This document shows, one piece after another, positions 1 to 5,462 of a stretch of 7,913 bases of DNA. The stretch is from positions 1 through 7,913 of the forward strand of contig DAOVDC010000031.1 of the NCBI GenBank assembly GCA_030669695.1, in the 5' to 3' direction. This stretch comes from Candidatus Bathyarchaeota archaeon (GTDB lineage: Archaea > Thermoproteota > Bathyarchaeia > Bathyarchaeales > Bathyarchaeaceae). A program made the translations under genes and the position numbers. How positions within the stretch are numbered: position 1 is the stretch's first letter; every line of letters starts with the position of its first letter. The notes beneath the pieces were generated by a model. The model was not told where the DNA came from and made no database searches. It saw nothing but the letters and a program-made list of their open reading frames with translations.

Positions 1-162
1 CTCGGCGTTAAAGCTGAGTCTCCGAAGCCCGCAGTCACCAATGCAACAGTTGAGTGTCCAGTATGCCGTGAAAGCTATAGGCTAGTTCACTTGGGCAAGG
101 GAAGGCACACTCTCAGAAAAGTTCCGACACCGTCGGAAAAAGAGGGAGAGAAGAATGAGTAA
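1..162 (+). CDS. 3' end of an unidentified protein (partial, CPVC motif)
   Basis: Frame 1 is open from the window edge to a TAA at 160-162, giving 53 residues of a C-terminus. It contains one CPVC pair (window residues 19-22), which could be half of a zinc ribbon whose other half lies upstream. It ends in a charged, low-complexity tail rich in Lys and Glu (residues 45-53), as many soluble protein C-termini do. I do not recognise the family. It points the same way as the methyltransferase, but the 127-bp gap and TATA-like boxes in it suggest separate transcription. The frame could be fortuitous, since only 53 codons are visible; the CPxC motif and natural-looking tail favour a real gene. Confidence 0.5.
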   Translation, partial: LGVKAESPKPAVTNATVECPVCRESYRLVHLGKGRHTLRKVPTPSEKEGEKNE

Positions 163-164
163 CC

Positions 165-176
165 AGCGCGCTCTTA
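165..176. repeat. Half copy of the GC-rich intergenic palindrome
   Basis: The stretch 167-176 (CGCGCTCTTA) is identical to 4248-4257, the right arm of the palindrome upstream of the GHKL gene. Here it is joined directly to AGCG with no loop. It lies just after the stop of the partial gene. A 10-base match could be chance, but its intergenic position parallels the other copies. Confidence 0.35.
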
Positions 177-179
177 TCT

Positions 180-188
180 CCTTATACA
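180..188 (+). promoter_or_regulatory. Possible distal TATA box
   Basis: CCTTATACA lies about 20-27 bases upstream of the ATG at 207. If used, it would start a nearly leaderless transcript at the 28-codon reading frame 207-293 that overlaps the methyltransferase start. It is an alternative to the TATA box at 231-238 and only weakly supported. Confidence 0.25.
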
Positions 189-206
189 ACATAACCGTAT
201 AACAAA

Positions 207-293
207 ATGGCTAAGATGACGTTGAAAGAATATATAAAACTACTCTTAACACACTACCCTGATCGTAGTGGTAAAGGAGGTTGGTCTGCTTGA
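207..293 (+). CDS. Possible 28-residue leader peptide coupled to the methyltransferase
   Basis: An ATG at 207 (second ATG at 216) opens 28 codons ending in TGA at 291-293. The stop overlaps the TTG start of the methyltransferase (290-292) as TTGA, a common arrangement for translational coupling. The methyltransferase Shine-Dalgarno sequence lies inside its last codons. The peptide begins MAKMTLKEYIKLLL and has a plausible amphipathic helix. Against it, no Shine-Dalgarno precedes either ATG, the frame spans a good TATA box at 231-238, and 28 codons can occur by chance. It might be a regulatory leader, a remnant of a longer upstream gene, or noise. Confidence 0.25.
   Translation: MAKMTLKEYIKLLLTHYPDRSGKGGWSA
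224..238 (+). promoter_or_regulatory. Archaeal BRE/TATA promoter for the methyltransferase operon
   Basis: A purine-rich BRE-like stretch (GAAAGAA, 224-230) runs into TATATAAA (231-238), a near-ideal archaeal TATA box. Transcription would be expected to start about 25 bases downstream, near 260-263, leaving a leader of roughly 30 bases that still includes the Shine-Dalgarno at 273-280. Confidence 0.6.
273..280 (+). promoter_or_regulatory. Shine-Dalgarno that decides the TTG start at 290
   Basis: AAAGGAGG ends at 280. It directly abuts a TTG at 281, too close for initiation, but sits nine bases before the in-frame TTG at 290. The normal spacing supports 290 as the start of the methyltransferase. 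Confidence 0.6.
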
Positions 294-1363
294 GGTCAAA
301 CGGTTTATCTCTAATCGACCTTTTTTGTGGTTGCGGTGGCGTGTCCCTCGGCTTTAGGCTCGCAGGCTGCAAAATCGTAGGGGCAGTTGACATAGACCCC
401 AGTGCTTGCGAAACTTACGAGCGCAACTTAGGACTTAAACCTCTTCAGGGAGACCTGAGGACTATTAATGGTCCTCGAATCTTGAAAGAATTCGGTCTCA
501 AGAAGGGCGATGTTGACATCGTAGTAGGGTGTCCTCCCTGCCAAAGCTTCAGTTCTCTTAGGAGGACGACCAAAGGCAACCAGTCCGACTCCAGAGATGA
601 TCTGATCATGACTTTTGCTGAAAGAATAACAGAAATCCAACCGAGGATAGTAGTTTTTGAAAACGTCTCTGGCATCGCTCGTGGAAGAGGGAGAACCTTT
701 CTCGAAGCCTTCTTTCTGAGGATGAAAAAACTTCACTATGAGGGCGTTAGCGGGGTTGTTGATGCAGCAGACTATGGTGTCCCTCAGTTTCGAAAAAGAT
801 TGATCGCTTTGCTTACTAGAAAAAACGACGAATCCGCCGACAAATTGTCCCTACCGAAGCAAACACACGCTGACCCTCGAATCGCAGAAGATGAAGGCCT
901 ACACCCATGGCTAACCGTGAAAGACGCCATCGGAGACTTACCCCCTCTAGAAAGCGGGGAAGCTACAGCATACCCGCCTAATCACGTAGCCAGCAAACAT
1001 TCGCCTAAGGTTCTCAAAATCATACGAAACATACCAAGGGACGGCGGAAGCAGAAGTAGCCTTCCAAAGAAACTTTGGCTTCCGTGTCACAAAAACTTAG
1101 ACGGAGCTGAAAACGTCTACGGAAGAATGTCTTGGTCGAAACCAGGACCAACAATAACTACTCGTTGCACGACACCCAGTTGTGGTCGATTCATACACCC
1201 AGAACAAGACAGAGCGATTACTCCGAGGGAAGCCGCACGACTTCAGAGCTTTCCTGACTGCTTCACCTTCTACGGAGCTTTCAAAGATGTGACTAAACAC
1301 ATTGGAAACGCCATGCCTGTCGATTTGACGAGGGCAATGGGCAACCAGCTGGTTCGCATCTAA
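290..1363 (+). CDS. DNA (cytosine-5)-methyltransferase
   Basis: This enzyme transfers a methyl group from S-adenosylmethionine to carbon 5 of a cytosine within a specific DNA site. All key motifs of the family are present in order. Residue numbers count from TTG 290 (357 residues): motif I DLFCGCGG (10-17), motif IV PPCQ with catalytic Cys84, motif VI ENV (124-126), motif VIII QFRKR (166-170), a target-recognition region (about 187-297) that includes the subfamily signature KPGPTITTR, motif IX REAARLQSFP (about 313-322) and motif X GNAMP (339-343). The length is usual for a stand-alone type II methyltransferase and nothing is broken. The TTG at 281 would add three residues but abuts the Shine-Dalgarno. 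The recognition site cannot be read from the sequence. The glycosylase gene follows after 32 bases, so the two are probably co-transcribed and the enzyme acts in a 5-methylcytosine restriction-modification or epigenetic system. Confidence 0.95.
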   Translation: MRSNGLSLIDLFCGCGGVSLGFRLAGCKIVGAVDIDPSACETYERNLGLKPLQGDLRTINGPRILKEFGLKKGDVDIVVGCPPCQSFSSLRRTTKGNQSDSRDDLIMTFAERITEIQPRIVVFENVSGIARGRGRTFLEAFFLRMKKLHYEGVSGVVDAADYGVPQFRKRLIALLTRKNDESADKLSLPKQTHADPRIAEDEGLHPWLTVKDAIGDLPPLESGEATAYPPNHVASKHSPKVLKIIRNIPRDGGSRSSLPKKLWLPCHKNLDGAENVYGRMSWSKPGPTITTRCTTPSCGRFIHPEQDRAITPREAARLQSFPDCFTFYGAFKDVTKHIGNAMPVDLTRAMGNQLVRI

Positions 1364-1395
1364 GAGTCAAGAGTAGGGGAAGGATGTTCTGAAGA

Positions 1396-2073
1396 ATGAC
1401 ACAAAAGCGGACTTTGAAGAAACGCAAAACCAGTCTTTTCGTCAGTCTACTGATGCAGTGGCGCGAAGAAAATAGTCGCCTATTCCCGTGGCGAACCAAT
1501 CCTGATCCGTACGTCGTGTTGCTAGCAGAGATTCTACTCCAAAGGACTCCTACAAATCGAGTAGCTAGATTCTTCCCAAAATTCGTTGGAAAGTTTCCCA
1601 CACCTCAAAGTATTTCGACGACAAACGTTAACGACCTCCAAGAGTTTCTCAAACCCATGGGATTAAGGAAGAGAGCAGCATGGCTAGTTAAACTCATGAC
1701 AGACATATGTGAAAGATATGACTGTAAGATACCAGACCAAGAGAACGAACTGATGAAACTGCTAGGCGTTGGACTCTACACGGCACGAGCGGTGATGTGT
1801 TTCGGTTTCCATAAAGACGTAGCTATCGTCGATGTCAACATAGCTCGTGTGCTCTCGAGAGTTTTCGGTATTTTGGAGCAAAAGAGGCGACCCAGTGAAG
1901 ATTCAGAGCTCTGGGACTTCGCCGCTAAACTCCTTCCTAACAAACGGGTCGCAGCCTACAACGAAGCATTATTAGATTTCGCGATGCTCATCTGTAAGAA
2001 ACAGCCTCTGTGTAGTACCTGTCCACTAACACGCATCTGTAGCTACTACCAAAGCTCGTACATCGTAAAGTGA
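1396..2073 (+). CDS. HhH-GPD DNA glycosylase, Mig (T/G mismatch) / MutY type
   Basis: This is a 225-residue base-excision repair enzyme of the endonuclease III superfamily. Visible features are FPWR (30-33), the AEILLQRT helix with Glu45 where MutY has its catalytic Glu, the helix-hairpin-helix GVGLYT (124-129), catalytic Asp146 in IVDVN, and four Cys (200, 206, 209, 215) for a 4Fe-4S cluster. Tyr128, 18 residues before the Asp, is the residue found in Mig of Methanothermobacter; Nth has Lys and MutY has Ser there. Several stretches closely parallel Mig (PWR..DPYV, AVMC, CSYY). Mig removes T from T:G pairs made by 5-methylcytosine deamination and is encoded beside a cytosine methyltransferase, as here. 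A/G activity as in MutY is the main alternative. The first cysteine spacing is C-X5-C rather than the usual C-X6-C. A GGGGAAGGA Shine-Dalgarno precedes the ATG by about 11 bases. Confidence 0.9.
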   Translation: MTQKRTLKKRKTSLFVSLLMQWREENSRLFPWRTNPDPYVVLLAEILLQRTPTNRVARFFPKFVGKFPTPQSISTTNVNDLQEFLKPMGLRKRAAWLVKLMTDICERYDCKIPDQENELMKLLGVGLYTARAVMCFGFHKDVAIVDVNIARVLSRVFGILEQKRRPSEDSELWDFAAKLLPNKRVAAYNEALLDFAMLICKKQPLCSTCPLTRICSYYQSSYIVK

Positions 2074-2103
2074 CATCGACGCCTAATGGTAGTTCCATGA
2101 GCA

Positions 2104-2120
2104 TTGTTGCAATTCAACAA
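2104..2120. terminator. Hairpin between convergent genes
   Basis: TTGTTG (2104-2109) and CAACAA (2115-2120) form a perfect 6-bp stem with a 5-base loop in the 51-bp gap between the glycosylase stop and the GHKL gene's tandem stops (TAGTAG on the minus strand, 2127-2122). It could help termination in both directions. The stem is short and AT-rich, so support is modest. Confidence 0.35.
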
Positions 2121-2124
2121 CCTA

Positions 2125-4125
2125 CTACTTTTGCTTAACGAGTACTTCAGTTTCACCAAACCCTGTTTTGAGTCTCTCGAGCCCCTCCAAAAGTCTCTTG
2201 TCGCTTATCCGTATAGCCTTTCGCTCCAACACCTCAATGAAACGCTTGTACACACTTAACACCCTCTTTTGAAGGTCATTGTAGGTTCTCACGTACATCG
2301 AGGCTTGCCTGAGTCTTGCGGCCTTCTCTCCAACTTCTCTAGTTCTTACCAACCGCCCTCCAATGATATAGCCCACAACAGTCTGGTAGGAAGCCGGGTC
2401 AGTTCCCAGCAAGGTCCTAACGTAGTCGACGTAGTCCTCAAGCTGCCCTAATTCTTTTCTACCGATAGAAGATTCTGGCCTCTTTAGTTCGATTATGTTG
2501 AGTGCGTTTCCATAGCCAAGACACAAGAAATCGATACGCCGATTCTCTTCAGTAACATTCTTCGCTTCCGGGAACCTTTTCAACAACTTATTTCTGAAGT
2601 CTACCTCGTCGTCAAGGTAGTCCCAAGTTGGATCCAGCAACCAAGGATTGTCTACGAGAAAATTGTGAATGGTTGGAACCTCTTTAGCCCTAATCCTCAC
2701 TAGCTCCTGAAACTTTCTTATGGCATTTAGTCGCCCCTCCACGACGCGAACCATCTCTATCGCGTCTAGCACTTCCCACTCCTTGAAGAAATCAATAAGC
2801 GCCTCCGGTTTGGCGACCTCAGCTTTCACCACCGTCTCCATTAGGTCCAAGAAGGCGTCGTACTCCACTCCCGTTGCAAGAAAGTCCGCCGTCCTTTCTA
2901 TGGTCTCTATCTCGACATCCTCTCGTTCTGCCATCTTGCTCAAGAACCCATCCACGATCTTCTTCTCGCGTTTAGGCAGGTTGACAATTCGCTCCTTGTA
3001 CGTTGGAAGTTCTCGGACTTTTTTCATCTTCTTCTCTCTGCGTTTTTCAGCCCACTCCCTGCAGACCTCCCTGATTTTCTTGTTCGCCCACTGACGCAAT
3101 TTCAGCGCAGGTTCTTTTTCCCACAACACACTTCTTCTCCCAGTGGCAATAAAGTCCTCTTCCATGTCTAAGAACTCAGCTTGAAGTTCGCCGACGATAT
3201 AAGCTAGGGCGTGCTGGCCTGTAATTCCCTTACCACCGATATCGAAGGTAGTGGATGTCTGAACTAATTTTCCCCGCGACATGACGACTATACCTCTTTC
3301 GATGTCAGGCGGGACGGTTTTCTTCATGGTTCCGATCCAGCCGTTGACCTTGAGGCCAGACTTTTCGTCGACGTACTCGTCCTTGATTTCCCAAACGTAT
3401 TCGCATCTCTTCCTGAGTTCGCGCTGTGCTGGTTTGAGCGGGCTTCCGTTCACCTTGACGCTGAAGTCACTACCGAGAATGCTGAAGTGTCGTGCGAGGT
3501 TTCGTCTGATACGCGGGACGTTTACCGCTCGTTCTCGCTTAAGATGGGTCAACTTAACTGTCGTCCCATTAGCTTCCTTAGTGGTTCCCCAATCGAGAAC
3601 CTCGGGTGAGTATGTGGTTGTAATGCCTTTCTCTTCTTCTTCTGACAACCCTTTCTGTATCTTGTCGTAGTCCATCTGGAACTCTACAAATTTTCCGTCT
3701 TTGCGCACGCGCACCTTAACTCGGCCAGCGACGCCGAATCCAGCCAGCTTTCCGAGGCCCTTGCGTCCTATCACTCGCCGAGTCTTGCCGCTAACTTGAA
3801 TCTCGTCCATTCCCTCTTCCTTCCTCCTGTTGCGCCCAACAACCAAGAATTTTCTGTTGACTTCTTCGACCGTCATTCCCGTCCCATTGTCCTCTATCGT
3901 AATTACGTACTTTTCGTCTACTCGACCCTTGGGGATAGTAATGTTTACGAGAGTTGCTCCAGCGTCCCAACAGTTCGCTAAGAACTCTGCAATAACCGCC
4001 GGGAGGCTGGTGTACATCTTTAAACCGAGATGCTCCAACACGTTCATGGAAATCTTCATTTCTAGTTTCGGGCGTGCTCCTCTACGCCTCATTTCTTCCT
4101 TTTTCTGAACATCTTTAATTCTCAT
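2125..4125 (-). CDS. GHKL (MutL/MORC/HSP90-like) ATPase fused to a PD-(D/E)XK nuclease-like domain
   Basis: A 666-residue two-part protein. The N-terminal half is a GHKL ATPase: N-box EFLANCWDAGA (Glu47, Asn51, Asp54), DNGTGM (Asp79, Gly81, Gly83) and the ATP-lid glycines GRKGLGK (120-126). A transducer-like region follows (about 190-340), then a charged helical linker (about 340-480). The C-terminus (about 485-600) has FLVDNPWLLD, then Asp532 and the IIELK triad residues (Glu546, Lys548) of a PD-(D/E)XK endonuclease core, followed by a Gln-containing helix (558-569); the layout recalls DUF4263/Shedu-type nucleases. The N-box is closest to MutL and MORC, and such ATPases are known from restriction-modification neighbourhoods. 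ATP-driven clamping of DNA coupled to cleavage is my inference. Start: ATG with GGAGGG 5 bases upstream (4131-4136). The gene converges on the methyltransferase-glycosylase operon, and no other candidate endonuclease of that operon is present. Coding is intact. Confidence 0.85.
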   Translation of the reverse strand: MRIKDVQKKEEMRRRGARPKLEMKISMNVLEHLGLKMYTSLPAVIAEFLANCWDAGATLVNITIPKGRVDEKYVITIEDNGTGMTVEEVNRKFLVVGRNRRKEEGMDEIQVSGKTRRVIGRKGLGKLAGFGVAGRVKVRVRKDGKFVEFQMDYDKIQKGLSEEEEKGITTTYSPEVLDWGTTKEANGTTVKLTHLKRERAVNVPRIRRNLARHFSILGSDFSVKVNGSPLKPAQRELRKRCEYVWEIKDEYVDEKSGLKVNGWIGTMKKTVPPDIERGIVVMSRGKLVQTSTTFDIGGKGITGQHALAYIVGELQAEFLDMEEDFIATGRRSVLWEKEPALKLRQWANKKIREVCREWAEKRREKKMKKVRELPTYKERIVNLPKREKKIVDGFLSKMAEREDVEIETIERTADFLATGVEYDAFLDLMETVVKAEVAKPEALIDFFKEWEVLDAIEMVRVVEGRLNAIRKFQELVRIRAKEVPTIHNFLVDNPWLLDPTWDYLDDEVDFRNKLLKRFPEAKNVTEENRRIDFLCLGYGNALNIIELKRPESSIGRKELGQLEDYVDYVRTLLGTDPASYQTVVGYIIGGRLVRTREVGEKAARLRQASMYVRTYNDLQKRVLSVYKRFIEVLERKAIRISDKRLLEGLERLKTGFGETEVLVKQK

Positions 4126-4195
4126 GATTACCCTCCGAATTTGATTTTACTCCAAAAATTTGCACTACCGCCTCACCCTGTTATTACTTTCTGAT

Positions 4196-4207
4196 GTTTT
4201 ATTTTAA
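4196..4207 (-). promoter_or_regulatory. Possible TATA box for the GHKL gene
   Basis: Read on the minus strand the site is an A/T-only run, TTAAAATAAAA-like, followed about 70 bases later by the ATG at 4125. A start near 4172-4175 would leave a leader of about 50 bases with the GGAGGG site near its end. AT-rich runs are common here, so this is tentative. Confidence 0.3.
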
Positions 4208-4235
4208 TTGTTATGCACGCGCTTGAGAGATAAAG

Positions 4236-4254
4236 GAGCGCGCGCTACGCGCTC
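4236..4254. repeat. GC-rich palindrome, copy A
   Basis: GAGCGCG (4236-4242), loop CGCTA, CGCGCTC (4248-4254): a perfect 7-bp stem that extends by a G.T and an A-T pair. It lies in the 201-bp gap between two minus-strand genes, upstream of the GHKL promoter region. The core recurs at 5278-5292 and 7132-7150. It could be a terminator stem, an operator, or a small palindromic repeat. Confidence 0.6.
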
Positions 4255-4281
4255 TTACTTGAAGAAATGCAATCAAGGTTG

Positions 4282-4297
4282 AAACACAACAAAAAAG
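4282..4297 (-). terminator. Oligo-T terminator of the 263-residue gene
   Basis: On the minus strand the sequence reads CTTTTTTGTTGTGTTT about 30-45 bases after the stop at 4327. Archaeal RNA polymerase stops at such T-rich tracts without needing a strong hairpin. This suggests the 263-residue gene and the GHKL gene are separate units. Confidence 0.45.
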
Positions 4298-4326
4298 CAG
4301 AATTAGGATGACTATGTGAGCCAGCG

Positions 4327-5118
4327 TTAAGGTGTTCCCAATTTAGTTTTCTTTTTCTTTGCCTCTTTTCTCCAGACTTTTACAATATCTTTTCTCCAGC
4401 GTGATCTAGTTCCTCTAAACCTCTTGCCCTCAATAACTCCCCTTGCTACCTCTGCAACATCATCAGCATATTTAGGTTTCCAATTGCCTTCTGCAACCAG
4501 CCAAGCTCTAACCTCTTCTGGATCAAAATGTTCACTTGCAGCCTTCAGTCGTCTAAAGAGATCAATGGTCGATGCCTTGTCCAACGGGTGACCTATACCT
4601 GTTGACACGTTAACTCCTACAGTCAAGCTTCTCAGAGCTTCCTCAACAACAGGATTGGATACTAGTCTCCTTTTCGATTTAGTGGGTTGTGTACCTAGTT
4701 CATAAGCGCCCCAAGTATCAATCCAATATTGAATTTCCTCAAGAGTCCAAGGGATTACTAAAACATGAGTGACACCGAATAAACTGTCGACTTTGTCCAA
4801 CAGCTTCTTAGAAGGATAGACCACCAGCACCGGGCTATCCCAAGTGTAAAGTCTCTCTCTTTCAGTCATCAAACTCAATTCTACAGGTGAATTGGGTAAC
4901 TTGACCTTTTGATTTTTCGCTAAAGCTTTGGCCAGATGTTCGCCGATTACTTGGGACATTACACGTTCAGATTGAGATTTCCCCAAGAATGCGAGTAGGC
5001 CGTCGCACTTTTGAGTAGATGCACATATTGAATCAAGCCAGCGTAACCCCTCTTCAATCACTTGTGGGTTTGGTCCTTGTGAATTAATATAAACTGCAAC
5101 CCTGTTTTTCTTCTGCAT
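4327..5118 (-). CDS. Unrecognised 263-residue protein with basic C-terminal tail
   Basis: I do not recognise this family. The N-terminal half looks alpha/beta: strand-like VAVYINS (7-13), LLAFLG (41-46), VLVVYPS (97-103) and HVLVIPW (118-124), separated by helices. The C-terminal half is helical, with GHPLDKAST (176-184), DPEEVRAWL (199-207) and GNWKPKYADD (211-220). The last 35 residues are very basic (Arg/Lys-rich, KKKK at 254-257), which suggests nucleic-acid contact. No catalytic motif, signal peptide or membrane segment is evident. Start choice: a GTG at 5127 is in frame, but GGTGA (5124-5128) lies 5 bases before the ATG at 5118 and reads as its Shine-Dalgarno, so I use 5118. The gene shares strand with the GHKL ATPase and is divergent from the GmrSD-like gene; a role in the same defence cluster is inferred only from position. 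Confidence 0.8.
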   Translation of the reverse strand: MQKKNRVAVYINSQGPNPQVIEEGLRWLDSICASTQKCDGLLAFLGKSQSERVMSQVIGEHLAKALAKNQKVKLPNSPVELSLMTERERLYTWDSPVLVVYPSKKLLDKVDSLFGVTHVLVIPWTLEEIQYWIDTWGAYELGTQPTKSKRRLVSNPVVEEALRSLTVGVNVSTGIGHPLDKASTIDLFRRLKAASEHFDPEEVRAWLVAEGNWKPKYADDVAEVARGVIEGKRFRGTRSRWRKDIVKVWRKEAKKKKTKLGTP

Positions 5119-5166
5119 TGTGCTCACCTATTCATCTAGTTCGTTGTACTCGTATGTTGGAATGCA

Positions 5167-5174
5167 TTTTTAAA
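5167..5174 (-). promoter_or_regulatory. TATA box for the 263-residue gene
   Basis: TTTAAAAA on the minus strand would start transcription about 25 bases downstream near 5144, leaving a leader of about 26 bases that contains the GGTGA Shine-Dalgarno. The geometry is good for an archaeal promoter. The same AT-rich block could also serve the opposite strand. Confidence 0.45.
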
Positions 5175-5217
5175 TTATAGCTCTCCTTTGAATGATCTAT
5201 CCAAGACAGCAATTGCA

Positions 5218-5343
5218 ATGTTTTCTAGACTATTACTCAATTTGAATAGAACGCTACATGTTTTAAAGCGAATCGGAAGCGCGCGCCGCGCTGGGATTGT
5301 TGGTGTATTGTTGGGTTATATTTTGGGCAAAGGAGTATTGTAG
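5218..5343 (+). CDS. Possible 41-residue small membrane-type protein
   Basis: An ATG at 5218 opens 41 codons to a TAG at 5341-5343. The N-terminal half is Arg/Lys-bearing and the C-terminal half is a Gly-rich hydrophobic segment (residues 26-41, AGIVGVLLGYILGKG-like) that could form a short membrane helix, as in some small toxins or stress peptides. There is no Shine-Dalgarno, and the GC palindrome at 5278-5292 encodes its middle, so the frame may be an accident of that repeat and an intergenic T/G-rich tract. I list it because its composition is protein-like and it fills the gap. Confidence 0.15.
   Translation: MFSRLLLNLNRTLHVLKRIGSARRAGIVGVLLGYILGKGVL
5278..5292. repeat. GC-rich palindrome, copy B
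   Basis: AGCGCG (5278-5283), loop CGC, CGCGCT (5287-5292): a perfect 6-bp stem. It equals the core of copy A (4237-4253) with only the TA of the loop missing. It lies between the divergent promoters, so here it is unlikely to be a simple terminator. Confidence 0.6.
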
Positions 5344-5446
5344 GAGCACGCGTCTTCGATTCTGAGTGCACATAGATTCTTTCAGAAAACCCTAAATGCT
5401 GCATTACAAGATAGCATGAATATCTACTGAAAGTAGCTGAAACGAA

Positions 5447-5452
5447 AAGGAG
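5447..5452 (+). promoter_or_regulatory. Shine-Dalgarno with two competing ATGs
   Basis: AAGGAG lies 6 bases before an ATG at 5459 and 10 bases before the ATG at 5463. Only 5463 is in the long DUF262 frame; 5459 opens 13 codons in another frame and ends inside the gene. The family N-terminus (MKAN...) starts at 5463. Confidence 0.55.
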
Positions 5453-5462
5453 CCAAACATGA

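Larger units (their letters stand above)
5128..5462. other. Divergent intergenic region, 335 bp
   Basis: This gap separates the divergently transcribed 263-residue gene and the GmrSD-like gene. It holds the TATA box at 5167-5174, palindrome copy B (5278-5292), two ATTGTTGG repeats one helical turn apart (5296-5303 and 5307-5314), an AGCACGCGT word (5345-5353) shared with 7192-7200, a small hairpin CTACT-GAA-AGTAG (5424-5436) just ahead of the Shine-Dalgarno AAGGAG (5447-5452), and a doubtful 41-codon frame (5218-5343). Candidate TATA boxes for the plus-strand gene are weak: TTTTAAAG at 5261-5268 is a fair match but 200 bases away, and CCTAAATG at 5391-5398 is better placed but poor. Confidence 0.6.

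Noticed and set aside
155..202. A 15-codon frame starting ATG at 155 after a GGGAGAG sequence
   Set aside because: It is very short, overlaps the end of the partial gene and has no recognisable features.
281..289. TTG at 281 as the methyltransferase start
   Set aside because: It directly abuts the GGAGG sequence, leaving no spacing for initiation; the TTG at 290 has nine bases and overlaps the upstream stop.
1396..2073. Calling the glycosylase MutY or Nth
   Set aside because: Tyr at position 128 and local similarity to Mig, with a cytosine methyltransferase next door, fit a T/G glycosylase better. MutY's usual C-terminal 8-oxoG-recognition domain is also absent at 225 residues. Nth would have Lys at this site.
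3281..3670. A 129-codon open frame on the plus strand opposite the GHKL gene
   Set aside because: It lies wholly antisense to the intact ATPase domain, is Ser/Pro/Arg-rich as mirror frames often are, and has no Shine-Dalgarno or family motif. The same applies to plus-strand frames at 2720-3094 and 3830-4108.
4213..4325. Minus-strand hydrophobic frame (VILILLFCC...) between the 263-residue gene and the GHKL gene
   Set aside because: It has no ATG or well-placed alternative start, no Shine-Dalgarno, and spans the oligo-T terminator and palindrome copy A.
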